The notes below the pieces were generated by a model. The model was not told the origin of the DNA and made no database searches. It worked only from the letters and a program-made list of their open reading frames with translations. From Clostridiales bacterium (GTDB taxonomy: Bacteria; Bacillota; Clostridia; Christensenellales; CAG-138), in the NCBI GenBank assembly GCA_019416935.1, contig DXWI01000013.1, positions 1 to 64,000 of the forward strand: DNA of 64,000 nucleotides, in the 5' to 3' direction. Position 1 is the stretch's first letter. Every line of letters begins with the position of its first letter. The translations under genes were made by a program, and so were the position numbers. Below, one piece after another: positions 1-7,889 of the stretch.

Positions 1-100
1 TTATTTTCATGCGCCTATCATATCACATGATCCCTTGTTTGCTAATTAGTGTGAACAGTTTCTAATTTCCACTGTAACACTATACCATATAAGAAACTGC

Positions 101-559
101 TCATTTTGATTCCCTTCTTGCTATTTTGATAAAATGCTCTTCCAGCGTGCCACAGTCAACTTTAATATCTAAGACCTGAATCCCTTTTTGTTTCAAATCA
201 CTGAGCAGGGAAATCAAAGTATTTTCAATATTATCGGTTTCAAAAGTGTTGTCACCTTGCTCCGTCCTGATATGAATAAAATACTTTCTCCCTACCTTAT
301 CAGTCAGCTCCGAAGCCGTACCGCAAAAGATTATATTTCCGTTATTCAAAATAGCAATTCGGTCACATAAAGTTTCTACTTCTGCCATATCGTGACTTGC
401 CAAAACGATTGTTTTCCCTTGTGATTTGAGTTTGCGAATTTGCTCGTGCAGCGAAACCCTCCCCTCAACATCAAGACCGGCTGTCGGCTCATCAAGAAAA
501 ATAATATCTAGATTACCGATAAGTGCAAGGGCAAGATGCAATCGTCTTTTTTGTCCTGT
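101..559 (-). pseudogene. C-terminal remnant of an ABC transporter ATPase
   Basis: The readable part begins in the ABC signature region (TGQKRRL) and continues through Walker B (DIIFLDEPTAGLD), the switch histidine (ASHDM) and a C-terminal domain ending in ARRESK. Walker A and the whole N-terminal half are absent: reading upstream in the same frame loses similarity just before TGQ and meets a TGA near 594-596. No ATG with a ribosome binding site opens the fragment; the first possible start is a TTG at 541. The sequence is AT-rich, unlike the GC-rich remainder of the window, which suggests acquired and then truncated DNA. The family (ABC-2 type drug or peptide exporter ATPase) is clear; the remnant should not be functional. 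Confidence 0.75.
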
Positions 560-761
560 GGTTATTAAAACACTATGGGCTTCAATAACCGCTCATAAAA
601 TCGTGGTTTCAAGTTCATGTTTATCGTTCTCTTTTATTTCATAGCATCGCACCAAGAGGAATACGGCAAGCGCAGGGACGGGGGTGAAAACGCTGGTCCT
701 GTTAACTGTTTTTTTGAATACTGCGCTTTGCCCGCCTGCCTTTTTACAAAAAATTTCTCTG

Positions 762-1379
762 TCAACCGACGATGCGGACGCCGAGTATCCTTGCAAGCTC
801 AATCGACTGCGCAGCCGAAATGACGGCGCCGCGAAGCTCGGCGCAGCTTTCCGATACCAGTATGCCGCTGATATCGCAGCCGGACAGATCGACGCCCTTG
901 AGGATCGTTTTGAAAAAATCGACGCCGGACAGATCGGTTCCGGAAAAAGCAACCCGCAACAGTCTGATCGCAGAAAGCGCCGCTTCCCGCAGGACGCTGT
1001 CCCGTACCGTACAGCGCTCCCAGCTCCCGTCGGAAAAATTGGCATAGCGCAGCGCGCACTCCAGAATCTGCGTTTCCCGCAGGCTGCTGCCGCAAAAGTT
1101 CGCGCCGTCGCCCTTGCAGCGGGACAGCGCGCACCGCCGCCAAAACGTGTGGAAAAAGCGACAGCCGGCAAACGAGCACTGTTCAAACCGCACATCCACA
1201 AAGGACGCCTGTGAGAAATCGCAGTCTGTAAAATGGCAGCCCGAAATCACAACGTTTCGGAAATCCAGCTTGGTCAAATCGCCGCCATGCAGCGCTTCCC
1301 CGGAAAAGCTGCCGGAAATGACGGTTTCCTCTTCCTGCGCGAGCCGAAGCTGTTCGAGCAGTCCATTGCACGGCGTCAT
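762..1379 (-). CDS. pentapeptide-repeat protein
   Basis: About 205 residues starting at MTPCNGLLEQ. Much of the chain is built of A(N/D)LXX-like pentapeptides (for example DLTKLDFRNV, DFSQASFVDV, GTDLSGVDF, KGVDLSGCD), which normally fold into a right-handed quadrilateral beta-helix. The start is chosen because its ATG overlaps the stop of the upstream HD gene in an ATGA arrangement, giving translational coupling. It is the last gene of a four-gene operon. Pentapeptide proteins range from DNA mimics that protect gyrase to structural proteins, so no function is assigned. The many cysteines in the repeats are notable. Confidence 0.85.
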   Translation of the reverse strand: MTPCNGLLEQLRLAQEEETVISGSFSGEALHGGDLTKLDFRNVVISGCHFTDCDFSQASFVDVRFEQCSFAGCRFFHTFWRRCALSRCKGDGANFCGSSLRETQILECALRYANFSDGSWERCTVRDSVLREAALSAIRLLRVAFSGTDLSGVDFFKTILKGVDLSGCDISGILVSESCAELRGAVISAAQSIELARILGVRIVG

Positions 1380-2050
1380 TCGCTCTCCTCCCCCTCCCGT
1401 TCCCCTATGCCGCAGCATACGCCGATGCGCAACTGCTCGCCAAGCCGCCGGTAAAATGCCATTTGAAACGAAATGCGCTCCGCCCACAGCCGCGTTGCCG
1501 TCGGCGTTTCCATCGACAATGCGGAAAGCCGCTTCAGCTTTTCTTCCATCCGCTCCACATGCGAGAGCTTCTCCTCCAGCGGACGCTCCGAAAAGCGCAT
1601 GTTTTCGAGCGTCTCATAGATGCGGTACACATCGAACCGATCGAGATTGTCCGCATCGCCGACCGAAACGGCCAGCGGTGTGCGCTCGCCCGCAAAGTCG
1701 GCCATATCGTCCACATGGATGGCGATGCCGTAGCACATTTCCTCTATCAGCGGTTCGGGCAGCGCCAGCGTTTCCAAAAACGGCCGCGCGATGGCGGCCG
1801 AACGGCGGCCATGCTCACGCCAGGCCTGTTCCGTGTCCAACGGTTCCGCGTAGGATACATCGTGCAGCAGGCAGGCGATCACAAGCGCTTCCTCTGCGAT
1901 TCCCTCGGCGTGGGCGATCTGTCGGCCGATGTTCGCAACGCGGATGGAGTGTTCCAGCCGGTACGCCATCCTGTCCGGATGAATTCGATCGTCCGGATTC
2001 TCCTTCAGCTTTGCTTTGAGAAACGCTTCCGTTCTTGCAATCCTGTTCAT
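1376..2050 (-). CDS. HD-domain phosphohydrolase-like protein
   Basis: 224 residues with the HD superfamily pattern: a first metal histidine near residue 34 (RLEHSIRVANIG), the HD dyad at about 63-64 (CLLHDVSY), and further downstream histidine and aspartate positions (AIHVDDMAD, VGDADNLDRFD). HD proteins are metal-dependent phosphohydrolases acting on nucleotides or phosphoesters; the substrate here is unknown. It is coupled on both sides by ATGA overlaps, with the alpha/beta hydrolase before it and the pentapeptide protein after it, so the three are made together. It resembles the stand-alone YedJ-like HD proteins in size. No membrane segment is visible. Confidence 0.8.
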   Translation of the reverse strand: MNRIARTEAFLKAKLKENPDDRIHPDRMAYRLEHSIRVANIGRQIAHAEGIAEEALVIACLLHDVSYAEPLDTEQAWREHGRRSAAIARPFLETLALPEPLIEEMCYGIAIHVDDMADFAGERTPLAVSVGDADNLDRFDVYRIYETLENMRFSERPLEEKLSHVERMEEKLKRLSALSMETPTATRLWAERISFQMAFYRRLGEQLRIGVCCGIGEREGEESE

Positions 2051-2841
2051 GTATCCGGCGCTCCTTCCGACAGCACATGCATGAGCGCATCGGCAGCGAG
2101 CCGCTGATCCGCCTCGCTATAGCGCACATGCCCCGATTCCGGCAGCAGCACCGCCTGCGCTTTTGGCAGAAGGTGCTGAACAAGCCGAAGCGCGGACGGC
2201 GGCACAAGCTCGTCCCTTCCGCTTTGCACAACGGTCAGCGGCACACCAAGGTGCGGCAGCGCGGCCCTTGCTTTTCGCACGACCCGCAGCAGCCGGAGGC
2301 TGTTTGGGAGCACGCGTACCGCATTCCATACGGTAAGTCCCCGCACGCCGCTCCATTCCCTGGCACAGGTCACCGCCAAATCCTCTCCATCCCGCCGGGG
2401 AGAAAGCGTCCGCACATTTTGGCGCACGGCGCGCCATGTCATCCGGATTTTGAGTGGAAAAGCCAGCGCAAGAACGGCCTGTATCCGATCCGGATTGCTC
2501 GCTGCGCTCAAAGCCCCGAGCAGGCCGCCCATCGAGTGTCCCACGAGCACAATGCGATCATAATCCGCCCGCAGCGCATCGATCCGCGTCTCGAGTTCCC
2601 GCAGCCATTGTCGATCGTCCGATGCGAAAAACGTGGCAGCATCGGCCTCGTGGCCGGGCAGCGTCACGGTGAACGCTTCATAGCCGCAGCGCGCCGCAAC
2701 CGGCAGCAGCCACGCAAACTGTCTGGGGCTGCCCATAAACCCGTGGCAGAACAGGACAGCACGCTGAAGCGGAGAAACCGCTTCGGCGTGCTGCAATGCG
2801 CCGGACAGTATATCGTTTTTTTCCTTTTGATCCTGCGTCAT
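2047..2841 (-). CDS. alpha/beta hydrolase (carboxylesterase-like)
   Basis: 264 residues with a complete alpha/beta-hydrolase catalytic set: oxyanion motif CHGFMG near residue 33, nucleophile elbow GHSMGG with Ser about 103, acid in SGRDELVPP (Asp about 210) and histidine in ESGHVRYSE (about 238). The arrangement is that of bacterial carboxylesterase or monoglyceride-lipase-like enzymes. No signal peptide is seen, so it should be cytoplasmic. Its ATG overlaps the stop of the membrane-protein gene upstream (ATGA at 2838-2841) and its stop overlaps the HD gene start. The natural ester is not predictable from sequence. Confidence 0.85.
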   Translation of the reverse strand: MTQDQKEKNDILSGALQHAEAVSPLQRAVLFCHGFMGSPRQFAWLLPVAARCGYEAFTVTLPGHEADAATFFASDDRQWLRELETRIDALRADYDRIVLVGHSMGGLLGALSAASNPDRIQAVLALAFPLKIRMTWRAVRQNVRTLSPRRDGEDLAVTCAREWSGVRGLTVWNAVRVLPNSLRLLRVVRKARAALPHLGVPLTVVQSGRDELVPPSALRLVQHLLPKAQAVLLPESGHVRYSEADQRLAADALMHVLSEGAPDT

Positions 2842-3866
2842 AGCTTCTGGAGCTTCATATCGCCCGGGCGTACCCAGCCGATATGGCGGAACAGCGCGTC
2901 AAACAGCAGCGTGATCGCTGCCGGCAGCACAAAATGGAACACGACGATCAGCAGCAGGATCATCCAACCGGAATGCGTACCGCCCATAGCGTCAAACGCC
3001 TGCAGCTGGCCCACAAGGCCCGCCGTACCCATGCCCGCGCCATAGGAGGTGTTGGTCATGCCGAGCACAGCCGTTGAAATCGGGCCGAGCACGGCGGATG
3101 CGAGCGTCGGTGCGAGCCAAATCTGCGGCCGGCGCATGATGTTCGGAAATTGCAGCATCGAGGTGCCGACGCCCTGAGACAGCAGCCCCCCAAGACCGTT
3201 GTCCCGGTAGGAAGCAACCGCAAAGCCGACCATCTGGCAGCAGCAGCCGATGCACGCTGCGCCCGCGGCAATGCCGTCGATGCCGATGGACATGCAGATG
3301 GCAGCCGAGGAAATCGGCGCTGTCAGGGCGAGCCCCACGACCACGGACACCACGACGCCCATCGGTATGGGCTGCAGCTCGGTCGCGGTGTTGACGAATG
3401 CGCCGAGCGCCGTCATAAAGCGGTTCACACCGGGGCCGACAAAAATACCGATCAGCCCGCCCGCAGCGATCGCGGCAAACGGCGTCAAAACGATATCGAC
3501 CGGCGTTTTTCCGGAAACCAATTCCCCGATCTCCGCACCGACCACCGCGCTGATATACGCGCCGATCGGCCCGCCGAGCGCATAGCCGATCGTGCCGGTT
3601 GCGGCAGAGGAGAACAGCACCAGGGGCTTCACCTTCATGCCCCAGGCAACGCCTACGCCGATGGCTGCACCGGTCGCGGCGCTGATGTTCGGCAGCGCGC
3701 TGATGATCGTCTCCGCCCCTGCAAGGAACGGCAGTTTGAACAGCTGGCCGATGATCGTACCGATAATGAGCGATGCGAACAGGCCGAGCGCCATGCCGCC
3801 CATGGCGTCGATAAAATACCGCTTGAACAGCCGCTTTACCACCGCAGAGAATCCATTTCTACCCAT
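2838..3866 (-). CDS. PTS_EIIC-like (EIIC_2 family) membrane protein
   Basis: 342 residues, almost entirely hydrophobic and glycine-rich, with about eight to ten predicted membrane spans (for example MALGLFASLIIGTIIG, VVVSVVVGLALTAPIS, near-terminal ILLLIVVFHFVLPAAI). The overall pattern matches the stand-alone PTS_EIIC_2 / PfoR-like family, which lacks IIA and IIB partners and whose transport role is unproven. The start MGRNGF is preferred over a longer frame because an AGAAAGGA ribosome binding site precedes it. It heads the four-gene operon, and nothing sugar-specific is encoded nearby. Confidence 0.75.
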   Translation of the reverse strand: MGRNGFSAVVKRLFKRYFIDAMGGMALGLFASLIIGTIIGQLFKLPFLAGAETIISALPNISAATGAAIGVGVAWGMKVKPLVLFSSAATGTIGYALGGPIGAYISAVVGAEIGELVSGKTPVDIVLTPFAAIAAGGLIGIFVGPGVNRFMTALGAFVNTATELQPIPMGVVVSVVVGLALTAPISSAAICMSIGIDGIAAGAACIGCCCQMVGFAVASYRDNGLGGLLSQGVGTSMLQFPNIMRRPQIWLAPTLASAVLGPISTAVLGMTNTSYGAGMGTAGLVGQLQAFDAMGGTHSGWMILLLIVVFHFVLPAAITLLFDALFRHIGWVRPGDMKLQKL

Positions 3867-4008
3867 TTTCCATTCCTTTCTCCCGCCGCCGCCCGGCAGC
3901 GAATCACCAGCTTCCCAGTTTTGGGGTGCTTGCATACATACCGTTTCCACCCATCGCGTCCGCGCTTGTGCGGCGCGCAAGCGTGCGCGCGCAGCCGGCC
4001 AACGGTTC

Positions 4009-4551
4009 TCACTTTTGGCGGAAACGAAGCTCCACGCCGCTCTTCGCCGCCATTTGCCGAAAGATCAGCGCGGCATGTGCCGCACGATCGGCAACCGGCT
4101 TTTGCATAAGCGACTCGTCCCCGTTCAAGAGCGAAACGGCCTCCCGCAGCTCCGAAATGGGGAGCAGAGACACACCTGCGACAAAAAAACGCTTGCGTCT
4201 ACCGTCGTTGTATCCATCCAGCAGCGCTTTCAAAACCACCATCCGCTCATTGAGTTCGAGCATATACGCATCGAGGTCGCTGCTCGCCCGCTCCGCATCC
4301 TTAGCCCGATTGCGGCGAATGACGAAGGAATCGCCGGTATCCCATGCCGCATATTCTGCACATGGGTACTGTGCACACTGCCAGCAATACGCAACGTGAC
4401 CGTGCTCCATGGCGCAGCGCGCGATTCGGCACGACTGGTTCCCCGGCCCGCCGCCGCAGCCGGGGCAATACCCGCCGAGCTGCATTTGGCACAGCCCGCA
4501 GTTGAGGCCGCAAAGCGACAGCAGCAGGTTCTCCCGCACACCCCCCTTCAT
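4009..4551 (-). CDS. DUF3795-type cysteine-rich protein
   Basis: About 180 residues. The N-terminal half carries a dense cysteine cluster (CGLNCGLC, YCPGCGGG, SCRIARC, YCWQCAQYPC) typical of DUF3795 proteins and likely to bind a metal, probably zinc. The C-terminal half is helical and without recognisable motifs. The start at 4551 is the last in-frame ATG before the conserved Cys region; a GGAAAGG lies somewhat far upstream. A promoter on this strand (TTGTGT, 17-base gap, TATAAT) lies at 4589-4617. It is divergent from dnaX and followed by the PTS-like operon on the same strand. Function unknown. Confidence 0.7.
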   Translation of the reverse strand: MKGGVRENLLLSLCGLNCGLCQMQLGGYCPGCGGGPGNQSCRIARCAMEHGHVAYCWQCAQYPCAEYAAWDTGDSFVIRRNRAKDAERASSDLDAYMLELNERMVVLKALLDGYNDGRRKRFFVAGVSLLPISELREAVSLLNGDESLMQKPVADRAAHAALIFRQMAAKSGVELRFRQK

Positions 4552-4588
4552 GAATGCGATTGATGCCTTTCCAAAGCGTTTCCGCTTT

Positions 4589-4617
4589 ATTATAAGGAAA
4601 ATGCTGCCGAAACACAA
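4589..4617 (-). promoter_or_regulatory. sigma-A-type promoter for the DUF3795 gene
   Basis: On the minus strand, TTGTGT (4612-4617) and TATAAT (4589-4594) are separated by 17 bases, close to the housekeeping consensus. It faces the DUF3795 gene and is back to back with the dnaX promoter. Confidence 0.65.
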
Positions 4618-4678
4618 GCGCTTCAAGATCGGCTGCACGGAATGTTTTCGAAATTGCGGTCCATAAGGCATCGTGCCG

Positions 4679-4708
4679 TTGCATGAGCGGGCGACGATAT
4701 GGTATGAT
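4679..4708 (+). promoter_or_regulatory. dnaX promoter
   Basis: TTGCAT (4679-4684) and TATGAT (4703-4708) with an 18-base spacer, about 29 bases before the dnaX start, which has a GGGAGG ribosome binding site at 4723-4728. Confidence 0.65.
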
Positions 4709-4736
4709 AGATTGAAAAGTTTTGGGAGGCCAAGCA

Positions 4737-6380
4737 ATGGCATACCGTGCACTCTATCGAAAATACCGGCCCACAAAATTCTCTGAGGTTGTCGGTCAGG
4801 ACCATATTACCACCACGCTGCAAAACCAGATTGCAACGGGGCATGTTGCCCACGCCTATCTGTTCTGCGGCACGCGCGGCACCGGCAAAACCAGTACCGC
4901 GAAGATCTTTGCCCGCGCCGTCAACTGCCTCTCCCCCGAGGGCGGCGAGCCCTGCGGTCATTGCCATGCCTGCGAGGTCGCGCTGGACGCCGGCAACCCC
5001 GATATTACCGAAATCGATGCCGCAAGCAACAACGGCGTCGATGATATCCGTGCGCTCATCGAAAAAGCGCACTATGCGCCTCTGCAGCTGCAAACGCGCG
5101 TGTTCATCATCGACGAGGTGCATATGCTGTCCACCTCGGCGTTTAACGCGCTGCTCAAGACGCTCGAAGAACCGCCCGCGCACATCCTGTTCATTCTGGC
5201 TACGACGGAGCCACAAAAGCTCCCAGCGACCATCATTTCCCGCTGCCAGCGGTACGACTTTCACCGGCTTTCCATCCAGGACATCGTGCGCAATCTCAAA
5301 AGCGTGCTCCAGCGCGCCGGCGCATCCATCGATGAGGAGGGTCTGCTTCTGATTGCGCGCTCCGCCGACGGTGGTATGCGCGACGCGCTGTCCCTCGCGG
5401 ACCAGTGCCTCGCCTTCTGCGGGGATCATGTTTCGGCAAAGGACGCATATGACGTACTCGGCAGCATGGAACAGAGCTTCCTGTTCGACATGGCCGGAGC
5501 GCTCCTCGCCTCCGATGCGGCCAAGTCGCTGCACATGCTCGACGGCATCGTCCGCGGCGGGCGCGACCTCACGGTGTTCTGTCAGGATCTGTCCGCACAC
5601 ATGCGCGCGCTGCTGCTCGCAAAGACCTGCGGCCGCTGCGAGGATCTGCTGGACTGCACGAGCGACGCCATGGACCGCTATCTCGACCAGGCGGAGGGAT
5701 GTTCGCACGCGCGGTTGCTGCTGTCGCTGCAAACGCTGCTCGGCGTACAGGGAGAGATGCGCTATCTGCCCTCGCCGCGCATGGCGCTCGAAAGCGCTCT
5801 CGTGAGCATTTGCAGGCCGGAGGACAACAGTTCGCTCCTCGCTCTGGAGGCCCGTCTCGACCGGTTGGAACAGCATGGCCTTCCGGCAAGCGCCGCGCCA
5901 AGGCCCAGCGAGCCGTCCGTACAGACCGCCGCTTCCGCTGCGGCGCCCGCCGTGCCGACCGTTCCGACGCCTTCGGCGCCGGCATCCAGCGCTGTACAGG
6001 AGCCGGCGAGCCCAGCGCAGGCTGCCGAGCCGTCGCCCGCGCCAACGGGCCGGAGCGATATGCGATGGAGTGCAGAATCGCTGTGGAGCGCAGCGCTTGA
6101 TGAGCTCAAAAAACAGAACATCCTCATACACGCTATGGCAACCCCGGGCGTTGCCCAAAACCTGACGGACGATATGCTGACCGTGATCTTCCCCGAAACG
6201 CGCGTCACGCAGTACAACAGCATGTGCGCCCCGGTCAATCACAACAAATTGCAGGCGATCGTTTCGGCTTTGCGCGCCGGCACCGGCATCACGTTTATCA
6301 AGGGACAGGTTGCGCCCGTCTCACCGGAAACGGAGGCGCGGGCGAGAGAAATTTTTGGCGACAAGCTCATCATTGAGTAA
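4737..6380 (+). CDS. dnaX: DNA polymerase III subunits gamma/tau
   Basis: 547 residues. This is the clamp-loader ATPase of the replicative polymerase. The N-terminus MAYRALYRKYRP is family-typical; Walker A GTRGTGKTS lies near residue 45, a four-cysteine zinc module follows (NCLSP, PCGHCHAC), then Walker B (FIIDEVHML) and the sensor region (EPPAHILFILATTEP). A low-complexity Pro/Ala/Ser/Glu linker (about residues 385-440) joins domain III to a C-terminal domain. The ribosome binding site GGGAGG fixes the start at 4737. It leads dnaX-ybaB-recR, a gene order conserved in many Firmicutes. No convincing programmed frameshift signal with a nearby stop was found, so only the full-length product is predicted. 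Confidence 0.96.
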   Translation: MAYRALYRKYRPTKFSEVVGQDHITTTLQNQIATGHVAHAYLFCGTRGTGKTSTAKIFARAVNCLSPEGGEPCGHCHACEVALDAGNPDITEIDAASNNGVDDIRALIEKAHYAPLQLQTRVFIIDEVHMLSTSAFNALLKTLEEPPAHILFILATTEPQKLPATIISRCQRYDFHRLSIQDIVRNLKSVLQRAGASIDEEGLLLIARSADGGMRDALSLADQCLAFCGDHVSAKDAYDVLGSMEQSFLFDMAGALLASDAAKSLHMLDGIVRGGRDLTVFCQDLSAHMRALLLAKTCGRCEDLLDCTSDAMDRYLDQAEGCSHARLLLSLQTLLGVQGEMRYLPSPRMALESALVSICRPEDNSSLLALEARLDRLEQHGLPASAAPRPSEPSVQTAASAAAPAVPTVPTPSAPASSAVQEPASPAQAAEPSPAPTGRSDMRWSAESLWSAALDELKKQNILIHAMATPGVAQNLTDDMLTVIFPETRVTQYNSMCAPVNHNKLQAIVSALRAGTGITFIKGQVAPVSPETEARAREIFGDKLIIE

Positions 6381-6423
6381 ACGATGAAGGGCAAATAACA
6401 GATTCGATTTGGAGGTTTGAACG

Positions 6424-6759
6424 ATGGCAAAAGGCGGATTCCCCGGAATGGGCGGCGCAAACATGCAGCAGTTGATGCGGCAGGCACAGAAGATGCAGCA
6501 GGATATGCTGCGTAAGCAGGAGGAGCTGCAATCGCGTGAGTTTACGTCCACATCGGGCGGCGGCATGGTCACCGCAACCGTAACGGGCGCGAAGGAGCTC
6601 ACGAATCTCACGATTTCCCCCGACTGCGTGGATCCCGACGATGTGGAAATGCTGCAGGATCTGGTGCTGGCTGCGGTCAACGGTGCGCTGCACGAAGCGC
6701 TTGAAACGACCGAGCGCGAGATGGGCAAGCTGACCGGAGGAATGAACCTCGGTCTATGA
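6424..6759 (+). CDS. YbaB/EbfC-family nucleoid-associated protein
   Basis: 111 residues, the usual length. Family features include a Gly/Met-rich N-terminus (GGFPGMGGANMQQLMRQAQ), a long amphipathic helix with QKMQQDMLRKQEEL, and the core EFTSTSGGGMVTATV followed by NLTISPDCVDPDD. Family members form dimers that bind and bend DNA. GGAGG at 6411-6415 serves as its ribosome binding site. Its stop overlaps the recR start (ATGA at 6756-6759), so the two are translationally coupled, as expected for the conserved dnaX-ybaB-recR cluster. Confidence 0.95.
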   Translation: MAKGGFPGMGGANMQQLMRQAQKMQQDMLRKQEELQSREFTSTSGGGMVTATVTGAKELTNLTISPDCVDPDDVEMLQDLVLAAVNGALHEALETTEREMGKLTGGMNLGL

Positions 6760-7355
6760 TCACCATTGAACCCATCAACAAGCTCACAACCCAGCTCTCC
6801 CGTCTGCCCGGCATCGGCCAAAAGACGGCGCAGCGCCTTGCGTATCATATTCTCGGCATTCCCGAGTCTCAGGCCACGGAACTGGCGGAGGCCATTTTGG
6901 ATGCGCGCCGCAGCGTACACAACTGTCCGATCTGCGGCACCTATACGGATGTGGAGCCATGCGCCATTTGCAGCGATGCGCAACGCGACGGCAGCACGCT
7001 CTGCGTAGTCTGCGAGGCGCGCGATGTGACGGCAATGGAAAAAACCCGCGAATACCACGGCAAATACCATGTGCTCCACGGCGTGCTCTCGCCGATGGAC
7101 GGCGTCGGCCCGAACGATATCCGCATCAACGAGCTGCTTACGCGCGTCAAGGACGGCAGCGTGCGCGAGGTGATCCTCGCGACCAATCCGGACGTGGAGG
7201 GTGAGGCAACCGCCTCCTATATCGCACGCCTGCTCAAGCCCATGGGGATCACCTGCACGCGCATTGCTCACGGCATTCCCATCGGCGGGAACCTGGAATA
7301 TACCGACGAGGTAACGCTTGCCAAGGCGCTGGAAGGCCGCCGCAGCATGCTGTAA
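6756..7355 (+). CDS. recR: recombination mediator RecR
   Basis: 199 residues, full family length. It has an N-terminal helix-hairpin-helix (LPGIGQKTAQRLAYHIL), a four-cysteine zinc finger (CPICGTYTDVEPCAIC), a Toprim domain beginning LCVVCEARDV, and a C-terminal Walker-B-like region. RecR acts with RecO/RecF to load RecA at gaps and in recombinational repair. It is coupled to the YbaB gene by a 4-base overlap and followed 10 bases later by the DUF3842 gene, so they probably share one transcript from the dnaX promoter. Confidence 0.97.
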   Translation: MITIEPINKLTTQLSRLPGIGQKTAQRLAYHILGIPESQATELAEAILDARRSVHNCPICGTYTDVEPCAICSDAQRDGSTLCVVCEARDVTAMEKTREYHGKYHVLHGVLSPMDGVGPNDIRINELLTRVKDGSVREVILATNPDVEGEATASYIARLLKPMGITCTRIAHGIPIGGNLEYTDEVTLAKALEGRRSML

Positions 7356-7365
7356 GGAGCTCACC

Positions 7366-7779
7366 ATGAAGATCGTTGTCATCGACGGACAGGGCGGCAA
7401 GATGGGCAGCGCGCTCATCGAACGCATCAAATCCGCGCTGCCGGAACACACCTGCATCGCCGTGGGTACCAACAGCATCGCCACCGCCGCCATGCTGCGC
7501 GCGGGCGCGGACGCGGGCGCCACCGGCGAAAACCCGGTCATTGTGAACGTTCGTGACGCGGACGTGGTCGCGGGGCCCATCGGTATTCTCGCGGCCAACG
7601 CGCTGTATGGCGAGATCTCCCCCGCCATGGCCTGCGCCGTTGCCGAGTGTCCGGCGGTCAAGCTGCTTTTGCCCGTGAACCGCTGCAACAACATCGTGAT
7701 CGGCGTTCGGGAACAGCCGCTGTCGGAATACCTGAAGGAAGCGGTGCAGCGCATCGCCGCCCTCTCGCAAGCAGAATAA
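7366..7779 (+). CDS. DUF3842 family protein
   Basis: 137 residues. The N-terminus MKIVVIDGQGGKMG resembles a nucleotide-binding Rossmann-like turn, and a distinctive middle (AVGTNSIATAAMLRAGAD) and C-terminus (VNRCNNIVIGV) match DUF3842, a family common in Clostridia without known activity. An AAGGAG site at 7352-7357 precedes the ATG at 7366. Position after recR suggests co-transcription, but no role in recombination follows from that alone. Two GC-rich hairpins after its stop end the transcript. Confidence 0.8.
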   Translation: MKIVVIDGQGGKMGSALIERIKSALPEHTCIAVGTNSIATAAMLRAGADAGATGENPVIVNVRDADVVAGPIGILAANALYGEISPAMACAVAECPAVKLLLPVNRCNNIVIGVREQPLSEYLKEAVQRIAALSQAE

Positions 7780-7785
7780 ACGGAT

Positions 7786-7803
7786 GCGCGGGAATCCCCG
7801 CGC
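7786..7803. terminator. GC-rich hairpin after the DUF3842 gene
   Basis: GCGCGGG and CCCGCGC form a 7-bp stem around a 4-base loop, immediately before a longer hairpin. No U-tract follows. Confidence 0.45.
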
Positions 7804-7812
7804 GCATTGCTT

Positions 7813-7853
7813 TGGACAGACTGCCATCCGTTATGCGGATGGCAGTCTGTCCA
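7813..7853. terminator. long perfect hairpin between convergent genes
   Basis: An 18-bp perfect stem (left arm begins TGGACAGACTGCC, right arm ends GGCAGTCTGTCCA) closes a 5-base loop TTATG. It lies between the convergent DUF3842 (+) and transglutaminase lipoprotein (-) genes. It lacks a T-run on either side, so it could stop transcription in both directions only with help, or serve as an RNA-end stabiliser. Confidence 0.6.
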
Positions 7854-7889
7854 TCACAGGGCTTTGTTCAGCCACGAACCGAGCGGCCA

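Noticed and set aside
593..1201. Long open frame on the minus strand over the pentapeptide gene
   Set aside because: Arg/Ala/Ser-rich, no ribosome binding site, and it is a frame-shadow of the true pentapeptide gene, whose start is fixed by ATGA coupling.
6100..6120. Programmed frameshift (tau/gamma) site in dnaX
   Set aside because: A CAAAAAAC run exists but shifting -1 leads to a long open frame without a near stop and without the usual A AAA AAG plus stem-loop.
4623..6242. 539-residue open frame antisense to dnaX
   Set aside because: Low-complexity His/Arg/Ala composition typical of antisense shadows in GC-rich genes; dnaX has full motifs and a promoter.
6321..7754. 477-residue open frame antisense to the ybaB-recR-DUF3842 cluster
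   Set aside because: No motif or ribosome binding site; the plus-strand genes are well supported.
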